Source: Tepidimonas ignava
Lineage (GTDB): Bacteria > Pseudomonadota > Gammaproteobacteria > Burkholderiales > Burkholderiaceae_C
NCBI RefSeq assembly: GCF_004342625.1
Contig: NZ_SMAH01000019.1
Span: 1-38,386, forward strand
DNA length: 38,386 nucleotides
Direction of reading: 5' to 3'
Positions within the stretch are counted from its first letter, which is position 1. Every line of letters begins with the position of its first letter. The translations under genes were made by a program, and so were the position numbers. The notes under the pieces were generated by a model, which was not told the DNA's origin, searched no databases, and worked only from the letters and a program-made list of their open reading frames with translations. Positions 1 to 9,562 of the stretch are shown piece after piece.

Positions 1-424
1 TGGCTCGCCCAGCGGCGGCCAACCGAGTCCAGTGGCGCCAACCCTGCCCAGCTGCGGCTAAGGGCGGCGTGAAAATGAATTTTTCAGGGACGACTCCATG
101 GCGTTTGAGCATGCGGTGCAAGGCAGCGCGTGAGACGGTCGGATGGATGAACTCGCGTACGACTGCCAGCAGGTCATCCAGCGAAAGGCCCAGGCTTTTA
201 CGCAAGACGAGCACGATGGACTCCTGGGCCGGCGTCAGCGTGGTTTGCAGTCGATGAGGGGTATGGGAGGCGTCATGAACCGATGCACGCTTCTTCCAGC
301 GAGCGATGGTGGAGACACTCACGCCAAAGCGCTGGGCCAGAACCCTCATGGGCTCCTTGCTGACCTGGATCTCGGCGCGGATCCTGGGTGTCGTGGTGGC
401 GTTCTTGTGCAGCCTCAGATGCAT
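1..424 (-). pseudogene. IS481-family transposase, N-terminal fragment (runs off window)
   Basis: Reading leftwards from an ATG at 422-424, the frame stays open to the window edge. It encodes an N-terminal helix-turn-helix (LAQRFGVSVSTIARWKKR, about residues 32-49) followed by a second HTH-like region (LGLSLDDLLAVVREF, HPTVSRAALHRML). This is the usual DNA-binding front half of IS481 transposases. After about residue 113 (RHGVV) the sequence no longer resembles the family, and the DDE catalytic core is not visible. I read it as a truncated or fused, probably inactive transposase. The part beyond position 1 cannot be seen, so an intact but divergent protein is not fully excluded. Confidence 0.6.
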
Positions 425-506
425 CGTTTCAGCTCCAGCATGACCTCTCGGGCCAAGAGTAAACCACGGCGTGAACCAATTAACCAATCATCCGGGACAC
501 GACACA
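1..506 (-). mobile_element. Remnant of an IS481-family insertion sequence
   Basis: The segment carries a truncated IS481-type transposase reading frame on the minus strand. Its upstream boundary is inferred to lie near 506, where the minus strand begins TGTGTCGTGTCCCGG; a TGT terminus is typical of the family. The other end lies outside the window or is already degraded. Positions 1-60 hold two imperfect copies of a GCCGCNGCTGGGC unit in GC-rich sequence that does not look like the rest of the transposase, so a second element or a rearranged end may begin around position 85. The boundary is inference; the transposase homology is recognised from sequence. Confidence 0.55.
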
Positions 507-515
507 TAGCAAATC

Positions 516-1361
516 ATGAAGAATTGGTACAAACAAAAGCCGGATCTGTTTTGGAAGCGGCCTTGCAGCTGCCCGCAACGGTATTTCGAAAACGCTCTGA
601 CACGTCGCCATGTCCTGGCGACAGGGTTGGGCTTGGCCGCAAGCAGTTTGGCCGGCTGTGGCGGTGGCGGCGATGATGCGGATGCGTCAGCGATCGCGCG
701 CCCACGGTTGCTGGTGCCGGCGTATTTCCGCGAGACGGCGCTTTGGGCGGCGGTCAGTACACCGCGCGATCCGGCGCACTGGATCATCGCCAACGCCGCC
801 AGCGGCCCGGGAAGCCGGCGCGATGAAGTACTGGCGGGTTTCATTGCGCAGGCGCGCCAGGGTGGCCATCAGGTGTTGGGTTATGTCGCCACCAACTACA
901 CCCGCGTGCCGCTGGCCACGGTGCTGGATGCGGCGGCGCGCTGGGATCAGCTCTACGGGGTAGGCCATCTGTTCGTCGATGAAGTGGCTGCGCAGGCCAG
1001 CGGCCTGGCGTATTACGCCGATTTGATCGCGGGCTGGCGGCGGTTGCAGCCGGGTGGCTTGATCGTGCTGAATTCAGGCACGACCCCGGACCCGGGCTAT
1101 TTTCGGCTCGATCCGGCGTTGGAAATCGTGGTGTTCGAAGATCGCTGGACGGCGTTTGCGGCCTACCGCTTTCCGGATACGCTGAGGCCATGGCGCGCGC
1201 GCAGCCATCTGATCGTGTATTCGGCACCACAGGAGGCACTGCTTTCCGTGTACGACTTTGTGCGACGGCAGGGGCTGCACGGCTTTTTTGTCACCGACAC
1301 CAGCTCGGCCGAATACCACCTGCGGCTGCCATCGTATTGGGCGCAGCAGGTGGCTCTCTGA
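516..1361 (+). CDS. Spherulin-4-like putative exported lipoprotein
   Basis: The 281-residue product resembles the spherulation-specific family 4 (spherulin 4) fold. It has LLVPAYF near residue 65, a conserved segment ending SGPGSRRDE, GYVATNYTR, and an acidic GHLFVDEV. Such domains are TIM-barrel-like and glycosidase-related; the substrate is unknown here. Residues 30-48 form a Tat/lipoprotein export signal: RRHVLATG, a hydrophobic stretch, then the lipobox LAGC with the acceptor Cys at 48 followed by a Gly run. About 29 residues precede the twin Arg, which is unusually long. No good SD lies before ATG 516 and no ATG, GTG or TTG lies nearer the signal, so the start is uncertain. The IS481 remnant ends about 10 bases upstream and may have replaced the native promoter or start. 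Confidence 0.7.
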   Translation: MKNWYKQKPDLFWKRPCSCPQRYFENALTRRHVLATGLGLAASSLAGCGGGGDDADASAIARPRLLVPAYFRETALWAAVSTPRDPAHWIIANAASGPGSRRDEVLAGFIAQARQGGHQVLGYVATNYTRVPLATVLDAAARWDQLYGVGHLFVDEVAAQASGLAYYADLIAGWRRLQPGGLIVLNSGTTPDPGYFRLDPALEIVVFEDRWTAFAAYRFPDTLRPWRARSHLIVYSAPQEALLSVYDFVRRQGLHGFFVTDTSSAEYHLRLPSYWAQQVAL

Positions 1362-1487
1362 ATCGGCGATCCGTGTCCGTCAACATTGCCGAGCGCGCCC
1401 GAATCGGCTCAAGGTCGAAGTCGGGCGGTTGAGGCCATCTTGCGGGCAGTCGGCTGCGCATCGATCAGCGCCGCCACCGCCTGCCCT

Positions 1488-2615
1488 TCACGAGAAAAAA
1501 TCGCGCGCCTTCTCGAACCAGCTCTTCTCGTGCGGGCTGTGCTTGGTGCCGCCCTTGCGGAAGGACTCGTCCAGTTCGCGCAGCAGGCGGCGCTGGTGCT
1601 CGGTCAGCTTGACCGGGGTTTCCACGACGATGTGCGCGTACAGGTCGCCGGGGTAGCTGGAGCGCACGCCCTTGATGCCGCGGCCGCGCAGGCGGAACGT
1701 CTTGCCGGTCTGCGTGCCCTCGGGGATGTCGATGACGGCCTTCTGGCCGTCCAGCGTCGGGATCTCGACCTCGCCGCCGAGTGCCGCGGTGGTGATGCTG
1801 ACCGGCACCTGCACGTGCAGGTCGTCGCCGTCGCGCTCGAAGATTTCGTGGCGGCGGATGCGGATCTCGATGTAGAGGTCGCCGGGCGGGCCGCCGTTGC
1901 GGCCGGGCTCGCCGTTGCCGCTGGAGCGGATGCGCATGCCGTCGTCGATGCCGGCCGGGATCTTGATCTCCAGCGTCTTGTGGCGCTTGACGCGGCCCTC
2001 GCCGTGGCAGGTGGGGCAGGGCTCGGGGATGATCTTGCCGCTGCCGTGGCAGTGCGGGCAGGTCTGCTGCACGCTGAAGAAACCTTGCCGCATCTGCACC
2101 ACGCCGTTGCCGTGGCAGGTGGGGCAGGTCTTGGCGCTGGTGCCGGGCTTGGCGCCGCTGCCGCGGCAGGTGTCGCACTCGTCCCAGCTGGGCACGCGGA
2201 TCTGCGTCTCCTTGCCACGCGCGGCTTCCTCCAGCGTGATCTCCATCGCGTAGGAGAGGTCGGCGCCGCGGTACACCTGCCGGCCGCGCGCGCCGCGCGG
2301 CGCGCCGAAGATGTCGCCGAAGATGTCGCCGAACGCCTCGGAGAAGCCGGCAAAGCCGTCGCCGCCGCCGGCGCGCATGGTCGGATCGACGCCGGCGTGG
2401 CCGTAGCGGTCGTAGGCCGCGCGCTTGTCGGGGTCGGACAGGATCTCGTAGGCTTCCTTGACCTCCTTGAACTTCTCCTCCGCCGCCTTGGCGGCGTCCC
2501 CCTGGTTGCGGTCGGGGTGGTATTTCATCGCCAGCTTGCGGTAGGCCTTCTTGATGTCCTCCTCGCTGGCGTTGCGGGGCACCCCCAGGGTCTCGTAGTA
2601 GTCGCGTTTGGCCAT
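1488..2615 (-). CDS. dnaJ: Chaperone protein DnaJ (Hsp40)
   Basis: DnaJ is the co-chaperone that delivers unfolded clients to DnaK and stimulates its ATPase. The 375-residue protein has the full type I layout. The J domain carries HPD at 33-35. A Gly/Phe-rich linker spans about 75-110. Four zinc-binding CxxCxGxG repeats have paired Cys at 147/150, 164/167, 186/189 and 200/203. A complete client-binding C-terminal domain follows. Length is normal for the family. It is the last gene of the grpE-dnaK-dnaJ block, 90 bases after dnaK, and that gap holds a 12-bp hairpin likely to lower dnaJ expression relative to dnaK. The start MAKRDYY is the standard one. Confidence 0.98.
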   Translation of the reverse strand: MAKRDYYETLGVPRNASEEDIKKAYRKLAMKYHPDRNQGDAAKAAEEKFKEVKEAYEILSDPDKRAAYDRYGHAGVDPTMRAGGGDGFAGFSEAFGDIFGDIFGAPRGARGRQVYRGADLSYAMEITLEEAARGKETQIRVPSWDECDTCRGSGAKPGTSAKTCPTCHGNGVVQMRQGFFSVQQTCPHCHGSGKIIPEPCPTCHGEGRVKRHKTLEIKIPAGIDDGMRIRSSGNGEPGRNGGPPGDLYIEIRIRRHEIFERDGDDLHVQVPVSITTAALGGEVEIPTLDGQKAVIDIPEGTQTGKTFRLRGRGIKGVRSSYPGDLYAHIVVETPVKLTEHQRRLLRELDESFRKGGTKHSPHEKSWFEKARDFFS

Positions 2616-2646
2616 GGCGATCCGTTGCGTGTCGTGCTGAACGAAA

Positions 2647-2679
2647 GCCGCGCCGGGCCCGCGGACGGCCCGGCGCGGC
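2647..2679 (-). terminator. Intercistronic hairpin between dnaK and dnaJ
   Basis: Arms 2647-2658 (GCCGCGCCGGGC) and 2668-2679 (GCCCGGCGCGGC) are perfectly complementary over 12 bp with a 9-base loop. On the transcribed minus strand the stem is followed by TTTCGTT, a poor U-tract. It probably acts as a partial terminator or an RNA processing/stability element that keeps DnaK in excess over DnaJ. The pairing is seen in sequence; the function is inferred. Confidence 0.6.
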
Positions 2680-2705
2680 GTGGGGCGGCTCGGGCCGCCG
2701 TCGCG

Positions 2706-4634
2706 TCAGTCGCGCTTGACTTCCTTGACCTCGGCGTCGACGACGTCGTCGTCACCGGCCTTGGCGCTGCCGCCGCTGCCCGCAGCCCCGCCGCCGGCGG
2801 CCTGCGCGCCCTGCATGTCGGCGTACATCTTCTCACCCAGCTTCTGGCTGGCGCTCATCAGGGCCTCGGTCTTGGCCTCGATGGCGGCCTTGTCGTCGCC
2901 CTTGGTGGCGTCTTCCAGTTCCTTGATCGCCGCCTCGATGCGCTCGCGTTCGGCCGCCTCCAGCTTGTCGCCGTATTCCTTGAGGCTCTTGCGCACCGAG
3001 CTGACCAGGGCGTCGGCCTGGTTGCGCGCCTGCACCAGCTCGACCTTCTTCTTGTCCTCGGCGGCGTTGAGCTCGGCGTCTTTCACCATGCGCTGGATTT
3101 CCTCCTCGGTCAGACCCGAGTTGGCCTTGATGGTGATCTTGTTTTCTTTGCCGGTGCCCTTGTCGCGCGCCGACACGTGCAGGATGCCGTTGGCGTCGAT
3201 GTCGAAGGTCACCTCGATCTGCGGCACGCCGCGCGGCGCGGGCGGAATGCCCTCCAGGTTGAACTCGCCCAGCAGCTTGTTGTGCGCAGCGATGTCGCGC
3301 TCGCCCTGGTAGACCTTGATCGTCACCGCCGGCTGGTTGTCCTCGGCGGTCGAGAAGATCTGCGAGTACTTGGTCGGGATCGTGGTGTTTTTCTTGATCA
3401 TCTTGGTCATGACCCCGCCCATCGTCTCGATGCCCAGCGACAGCGGCGTCACGTCCAGCAGCAGCACGTCGGTGCGCTCACCCGACAGCACCGAGCCCTG
3501 GATGGCCGCGCCGATGGCCACCGCCTCGTCGGGGTTGACGTCCTTGCGCGGATCCTTGCCGAAGAACTCTTTGACCTTTTCCTGCACCTTCGGCATGCGC
3601 GTCATGCCACCCACCAGGATGACGTCGTCGATGTCGCTGACCTTGACGCCGGCGTCCTTGATGGCGATGCGGCACGGCTCGATCGTGCGCTCGATCAGGT
3701 CCTCCACCAGGCTTTCCAGCTTGGCCCGCGTCAGCTTGATGTTGAGGTGCTTCGGCCCGGTGGCGTCGGCCGTGATGTACGGCAGGTTGATTTCGGTCTG
3801 CTGGCTCGACGACAGCTCGATCTTGGCTTTTTCGGCCGCTTCCTTGAGGCGTTGCAGCGCCAGCACGTCCTTGGACAGGTCAACGCCTTGTTCTTTTTTG
3901 AACTCGGTGATGACGTAGTCGATGATGCGCTGGTCGAAGTCTTCGCCGCCCAGGAAGGTGTCGCCGTTGGTGGATAGCACTTCGAACTGCTTTTCGCCGT
4001 CGACGTCGGCGATTTCGATGATCGAGATGTCGAACGTGCCGCCGCCGAGGTCATAGACGGCGATCTTGCGGTCGCCCTTGCCCGCCTTGTCCAGCCCGAA
4101 CGCCAACGCCGCCGCGGTGGGCTCGTTGATGATGCGCTTGACCTCCAGCCCGGCGATGCGGCCCGCGTCCTTGGTCGCCTGACGCTGCGCGTCGTTGAAG
4201 TAAGCCGGCACCGTGATGACGGCCTCGGTCACCGGCTCGCCCAGGTAGTCCTCGGCGGTCTTTTTCATCTTGCGCAGCACCTCGGCGCTGACCTGCGGCG
4301 GCGCCAGCTTCTGGCCGCGCACTTCGACCCAAGCGTCGCCGTTGTCGGCCTTGACGATCTTGTACGGCATCAGGCCGATGTCTTTTTGGACTTCTTTTTC
4401 TTCGAACTTGCGGCCGATCAGGCGCTTGACCGCAAACAGCGTGTTTTTGGGGTTGGTGACGGCCTGGCGCTTGGCCGGGGCGCCGACCAGGATTTCACCG
4501 TCTTCCAGGTAGGCCACGACCGACGGCGTGGTGCGCGCGCCTTCGGAGTTTTCGATGACCTTGGGCGTGTTGCCCTCCATGACGGCGACGCAGGAGTTGG
4601 TCGTGCCCAGGTCGATGCCGATGATCTTGCCCAT
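2706..4634 (-). CDS. dnaK: Chaperone protein DnaK (Hsp70)
   Basis: DnaK is the ATP-driven Hsp70 chaperone, cycling with DnaJ and GrpE. The product is 642 residues from [15 protein letters not shown]. This start is preferred over an in-frame ATG 30 bases upstream because AGGAG sits 7 bases before 4634 and the family always begins here. Visible landmarks are the phosphate-1 loop DLGTTNS, the phosphate-2 region YDLGGGTFD, the adenosine loop VGGMTRMP, the interdomain linker [15 protein letters not shown] and the helical lid. The C-terminus ends EVKEVKRD rather than the enterobacterial EEVKDKK. It lies between grpE (79-base gap) and dnaJ. Confidence 0.98.
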   Translation of the reverse strand: MGKIIGIDLGTTNSCVAVMEGNTPKVIENSEGARTTPSVVAYLEDGEILVGAPAKRQAVTNPKNTLFAVKRLIGRKFEEKEVQKDIGLMPYKIVKADNGDAWVEVRGQKLAPPQVSAEVLRKMKKTAEDYLGEPVTEAVITVPAYFNDAQRQATKDAGRIAGLEVKRIINEPTAAALAFGLDKAGKGDRKIAVYDLGGGTFDISIIEIADVDGEKQFEVLSTNGDTFLGGEDFDQRIIDYVITEFKKEQGVDLSKDVLALQRLKEAAEKAKIELSSSQQTEINLPYITADATGPKHLNIKLTRAKLESLVEDLIERTIEPCRIAIKDAGVKVSDIDDVILVGGMTRMPKVQEKVKEFFGKDPRKDVNPDEAVAIGAAIQGSVLSGERTDVLLLDVTPLSLGIETMGGVMTKMIKKNTTIPTKYSQIFSTAEDNQPAVTIKVYQGERDIAAHNKLLGEFNLEGIPPAPRGVPQIEVTFDIDANGILHVSARDKGTGKENKITIKANSGLTEEEIQRMVKDAELNAAEDKKKVELVQARNQADALVSSVRKSLKEYGDKLEAAERERIEAAIKELEDATKGDDKAAIEAKTEALMSASQKLGEKMYADMQGAQAAGGGAAGSGGSAKAGDDDVVDAEVKEVKRD

Positions 4635-4689
4635 GTTGGTGCTCCTAACAAATACGGTGTGCAACCGTGCAATCGTTGAACTGACGCTT

Positions 4690-4718
4690 ATGTAAGGCTG
4701 GGGGCGCTGACTTTCAAG
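4690..4718 (-). promoter_or_regulatory. Possible second heat-shock promoter in front of dnaK
   Basis: On the minus strand CTTGAAA (4718-4712), a perfect sigma32 -35 core, spans the grpE stop codon. A weaker -10-like stretch, CCTTACATAA, begins at 4697. The spacing and -10 match are imperfect, so this is tentative. If real it would give dnaK expression independent of the grpE promoter. Confidence 0.3.
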
Positions 4719-5280
4719 CCCCGTGGCCGTCGGTTGGGGGCGCGGCCACCGTGACCAGCGCCGGGCGCAGCACGCGCTCGTTGATCAGGTAGCCCTTTTG
4801 CAGCGTGGCCACCACGGTGTTGGCCGGTTGGTCCGACGGCACCGCGCTGATGGCTTGGTGCTGGTGCGGGTCGAAGCGCTCGCCCGCAGCCGGCGCGATC
4901 GGGGTGACCTTGTGGCGCTGCAGCGCGGCCAGCAGTTGGCGCAGTGTGGCTTCGGCGCCTTCGCGGATTTGCTGCAGCGTGGCCTCCTGCACGCTCAGCC
5001 CCGCCTCCAGGCTGTCCACCACGGGCAGCAGGCTTTCGGCAAAGGCCTCGACGGCGAACTTGCGCACCTTGGCGATTTCTTCCTCGGCGCGGCGCCGGGT
5101 GTTGTCGGCGTCGGCCAGCGCGCGCAGCAGTTGTTCGTTGAGCTCGGCGTTGCGCTGGCGCAGCGTTTGCAGCTCCGCTTGCAGGTCGACCGCCGGGCTT
5201 TCGGTCGCGGCTTCGGCGCCGCTGTCGGCGGCCGCGGTGGGGGCTTCGGTTTCGGCGCGCGGGGTGGTGTGGTCGTTCAT
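4714..5280 (-). CDS. grpE: Nucleotide exchange factor GrpE
   Basis: GrpE releases ADP from DnaK and so resets the chaperone cycle; it works as a cytoplasmic dimer. The 188-residue product has an acidic, Ala-rich disordered N-terminus (about 1-35). A long coiled coil follows (about 36-95, with [18 protein letters not shown], the conserved dimer helix). The beta-wing domain ends the protein, with the family signature [10 protein letters not shown] and then [20 protein letters not shown]. It is the first gene of the heat-shock block. A sigma32-like promoter lies about 58 bases upstream. No strong SD is visible before ATG 5280. Confidence 0.97.
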   Translation of the reverse strand: MNDHTTPRAETEAPTAAADSGAEAATESPAVDLQAELQTLRQRNAELNEQLLRALADADNTRRRAEEEIAKVRKFAVEAFAESLLPVVDSLEAGLSVQEATLQQIREGAEATLRQLLAALQRHKVTPIAPAAGERFDPHQHQAISAVPSDQPANTVVATLQKGYLINERVLRPALVTVAAPPTDGHGA

Positions 5281-5337
5281 GGTGTCGTGTTTCGATGGGG
5301 GTGATCAGACCAACAAGGTGTCACGTACAAGTCAGCC

Positions 5338-5369
5338 AACTGGGGGCGCCTGGGCCCGCTTTCAAGGGG
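5338..5369 (-). promoter_or_regulatory. sigma32 (RpoH)-type heat-shock promoter for grpE-dnaK-dnaJ
   Basis: On the minus strand CCCCTTGAAA (5369-5360) matches the sigma32 -35 element. It is followed after 13 bases by CCCCCAGTT (5346-5338), close to the CCCCATNT -10. The spacing is canonical, and the predicted start is about 50 bases before the grpE ATG. The promoter lies in the divergent gap with the FAA-hydrolase gene. No CIRCE/HrcA operator was seen here. Confidence 0.75.
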
Positions 5370-5407
5370 CGTGCCACAATCGCGCTGACCGACCAGGAGA
5401 CGTGGCG

Positions 5408-6268
5408 ATGAAACTCTTTCGTTATGGCCCGCCCGGCGACGAACGCCCCGGTGTGCTCGACGCCCATGGCGTGCGGCGCGACCTCAGCGGCGTGCTGGGC
5501 GACATCACCCCCCACACGCTGGGGCCGGATGCGCTGGCCCGGCTGGCGCGGCTGGACACGCAGCGCTTGCCCGAAGTCGACCCGGCCGTGCGGTTGGGGC
5601 CGCCCGTGGGGCAAATCGGCAACGTGCTGGCCATCGGCCTCAATTATGCCGACCACGCCGCCGAAGCAGGGCTGCCCTTGCCGCGCCAGCCGATCGTGTT
5701 CAGCAAACACACCGCGGCCATCGCCGGCCCGCACGACGAGGTGTGGGCGCCGCCCGGGGCGGCCAAGCTGGACTGGGAGGTGGAGCTCGCCGTCGTCATC
5801 GGCCGCAGCGCCTGGCACGTGCCCGAGGCCGAGGCGCTGAGCTACGTGGCGGGGTATTGCCTGGCCAACGACGTGTCAGAGCGTGCCCATCAACTCGAAA
5901 TGGACGGTCAGTGGATCAAAGGCAAGAGCTACCCGACCCACTGTCCGCTGGGACCGTGGCTGGTCACCGCCGACGAGGTGCCCGACCCGCAGGCGGTGGA
6001 CCTGTGGCTGGACGTCAACGGCCAGCCGCGCCAGCGCGGCAGCACGCGCACGATGGTGTTTGGGGTTGCGTACTTGGTCAGTTACCTGAGCCGCTTCATG
6101 CGCCTGCTGCCCGGTGACGTCATCCTGACCGGCACCCCCCCAGGGGTGGGCATGGGCCACAAGCCGCCGCTGTTTCTGCGGCCGGGTGATGTCGTCGCGC
6201 TGGGCGGCGGCGTGCTGGGGGAGCAGCGCCAGCGCGTGGTGGCAGCGCCGGTGGGCGCGGCGCCCTGA
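5408..6268 (+). CDS. Fumarylacetoacetate hydrolase (FAH) family protein
   Basis: The 286-residue protein belongs to the FAH superfamily, whose members hydrolyse or decarboxylate acylpyruvate-type products of aromatic breakdown. Metal ligands are visible as E124 and E126 in DWEVELAVVIG and D155 in NDVSERA; GLNYADHAAEAG and LTGTPPGVGMG are also typical. The N-terminal small domain is present, as in the 2-hydroxyhepta-2,4-diene-1,7-dioate isomerase/hydrolase and fumarylpyruvate hydrolase branch. The precise substrate cannot be read from sequence. ATG 5408 is chosen because GGAG lies 8 bases upstream and the family N-terminus begins here; the open frame extends much further upstream but is antisense to grpE. 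It is divergent from grpE and convergent with the MarR gene. Confidence 0.85.
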   Translation: MKLFRYGPPGDERPGVLDAHGVRRDLSGVLGDITPHTLGPDALARLARLDTQRLPEVDPAVRLGPPVGQIGNVLAIGLNYADHAAEAGLPLPRQPIVFSKHTAAIAGPHDEVWAPPGAAKLDWEVELAVVIGRSAWHVPEAEALSYVAGYCLANDVSERAHQLEMDGQWIKGKSYPTHCPLGPWLVTADEVPDPQAVDLWLDVNGQPRQRGSTRTMVFGVAYLVSYLSRFMRLLPGDVILTGTPPGVGMGHKPPLFLRPGDVVALGGGVLGEQRQRVVAAPVGAAP

Positions 6269-6304
6269 GCGCCGTTGGGCGCGCATCGGCGGCCCCAGGG
6301 CGTG

Positions 6305-6787
6305 TTACGCCGCTGCCGGGCCTTGGTACACCTTGCGCAGCAGCGCGATCAGGGTGGCTTGCTCGGCGGCGTTCAGGTGGGTGACGTCCGAACACTCCAC
6401 CGCCGCCACCGCCTGCTGTGCCTGCGCCTGCAAGCGTGCCCCCGCATCGGTGACGTACAGCCCCTGGGCGCGGCGGTCGCCAGGGTGGGCGCGTTTTTCG
6501 ATCAGGCCCCGCTGTTCGAGCCGGCGCAGCAGCCCCACCAGGTTGGGCGGCAGAATGTCCAGCGCCGCGCACACCTGACGCGACGTGACGCCCGGGTTGT
6601 GCGCGATCACCGTCAACACCGAAAACTCCACCACCCGCAGGCCGTACGGCTGCAGCCGCTGCAGCACGTGGCCGATGATGGCCAGGGCGGCGCGGCGGGC
6701 GTTGTAGCCGATAAGCGACTCCAAAAAACCCGTGTCGACGGGGGCGGCCTGCAGGGGCGTTTCGGTGGGGGCGTTCACGGTGCGCAT
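6305..6787 (-). CDS. MarR-family transcriptional regulator
   Basis: The 160-residue winged-helix protein has the MarR layout. An N-terminal dimerisation helix comes first. The recognition region follows (TSRQVCAALDILPPNLVGLLRRLEQRGLI, about 68-96). The wing has the conserved DRRAQGLYVTDAG, and C-terminal dimer helices close the protein. Members usually repress neighbouring genes and respond to small aromatic or oxidant ligands. It is divergent from the H-NOX gene across only 44 bases, so it may control that sensor operon, itself, or both. The ligand is unknown. Confidence 0.88.
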   Translation of the reverse strand: MRTVNAPTETPLQAAPVDTGFLESLIGYNARRAALAIIGHVLQRLQPYGLRVVEFSVLTVIAHNPGVTSRQVCAALDILPPNLVGLLRRLEQRGLIEKRAHPGDRRAQGLYVTDAGARLQAQAQQAVAAVECSDVTHLNAAEQATLIALLRKVYQGPAAA

Positions 6788-7345
6788 TTTCCGCCATACT
6801 TGACCCCTGGTCGCGCAGCGGGAGCACGCAAATGAAAGGTGTGGTCTTTTCCGAGTTCATCGAGATGGTGGAGGAGCGTTTCTCGCCCGCCATCGCCGAC
6901 CGCATGATCGAGCTGGCGCACGTGCCCTCCGGCGGGGCGTACACGGCCGTCGGTACGTACAGCCACGAGGAGATGCTGGCGCTGGTGGGCACGCTGTCGA
7001 CGCTGACCGGCGTGCCGGTGCCGGAGCTGGTGCGGGCCTACGGGCACCACCTGTTTCAGCGTTTCACCGCGCTGTACCCCAGCTTTTTCGAGGGCGTGAC
7101 GTCGGCGTTCGAATTCCTGGCGCGCATCGAAAACCACGTGCACTTGGAGGTGCGCAAGCTCTACCCCGATGCCGAGTTGCCACGCTTCGACACCCCGCAG
7201 CGCGACGAGCGCCACATGGTGATGTTGTACGAGTCGCGCCGGCCGTTCGCGACGTTGGCCTTGGGGTTGATTGAGGGCTGTTTGCAGCATTGGGGTGAAC
7301 AGGCCGACGTCACGATGACCGACCTGTCCGAGCCGGGGATCACGC

Positions 7346-8788
<1,443 letters not shown>

Positions 8789-8809
8789 CGCCTTAGCATC
8801 GGCGCCATC

Positions 8810-9562
8810 ATGGCGACCCTGACCCCCCCTGCGGCCGGCGAAACGGCCGACGTGCTGGTGCTGCAACACACGCTCGAAGACACGCCCGGCTACCTGGCCA
8901 CGTGGCTGGATGCCGTCGGCGCACGCTGGGATGTGTTTTGCGCCGAGGCGGGCGAGGCGTACCCGGCGTCGGTGGCCGGGTACCGGGCGCTGGCGGTGTT
9001 GGGGGGCGAGTGGAGCGCCAACGACGACCGTCCCTCGCTGCGCCACGCCGAAGCGCTGATGCGCGAAGCCGACGCGCTGGGCATCCCGGTGATCGGCCAC
9101 TGCCTGGGCGGGCAGCTGTTGGCGCGCGCCCTCGGTGGGCAGGTGGCACGCCTGCCGCAGCCGGAGGTGGGCTGGCTGCCGATCGAGCACGACGGCAGCG
9201 CCAGCGCGCGCGCGTGGCTGGGCGACGACCGCCGGCCGGTGGTGTACCAATGGCACTACGACGGGGTGGTGGCGCTGCCGGCGGGCGCGGTGGTGCTGGC
9301 GTCCTCGCCGGCCTGCGCGGTGCAGGCCTATGCGCTGGGGCCGCATCTGGGCATGCAGTTCCACGTCGAGATCACGCCGCTGAAGATCGAAACCTGGCTG
9401 GCCGATCCGGGCGCGGTGTACCCCGGCGCGATTGACCGCTGCCCCGACACGGTGCAACCCCCCGAGGTGATGCAGGCCGCCACCCAGCGACACCAAGCCG
9501 CCAGCTACCGCTTGGCCGACCGCATCTACGCGCAGTGGCGGCAGCGCTGGCGCGCGCGGTGA
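8810..9562 (+). CDS. Class I glutamine amidotransferase-like protein
   Basis: The 250-residue product has the class I GATase fold. The nucleophile is C98 in IGHCLGGQLLA, and the catalytic His/Glu pair is H185/E187 in GMQFHVEI. It resembles stand-alone GATase-like proteins annotated as GMP-synthase-like or gamma-glutamyl hydrolases acting on small gamma-glutamyl compounds. No synthetase partner lies nearby, and the true substrate is unknown. No SD precedes the ATG, but a TAGCAT hexamer ends 10 bases upstream, so a leaderless transcript is possible. Its stop codon directly abuts the stop of the convergent acyl-CoA dehydrogenase gene. Confidence 0.82.
   Translation: MATLTPPAAGETADVLVLQHTLEDTPGYLATWLDAVGARWDVFCAEAGEAYPASVAGYRALAVLGGEWSANDDRPSLRHAEALMREADALGIPVIGHCLGGQLLARALGGQVARLPQPEVGWLPIEHDGSASARAWLGDDRRPVVYQWHYDGVVALPAGAVVLASSPACAVQAYALGPHLGMQFHVEITPLKIETWLADPGAVYPGAIDRCPDTVQPPEVMQAATQRHQAASYRLADRIYAQWRQRWRAR

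Noticed and set aside
1362-1487. A terminator or small RNA between the lipoprotein gene and dnaJ
   Set aside because: No stem with an adequate loop and T-run was found on either strand; the 126 bases hold nothing I can support.
1386-3977. An 863-codon open frame on the plus strand
   Set aside because: It is antisense to dnaJ and dnaK, which have complete family motifs; the Ala/Val/Leu/Gly-rich translation is a typical shadow of high-GC coding DNA.
4805-5407. An N-terminal extension of the FAA-family hydrolase
   Set aside because: It is antisense to grpE; the SD and family start are at 5408.
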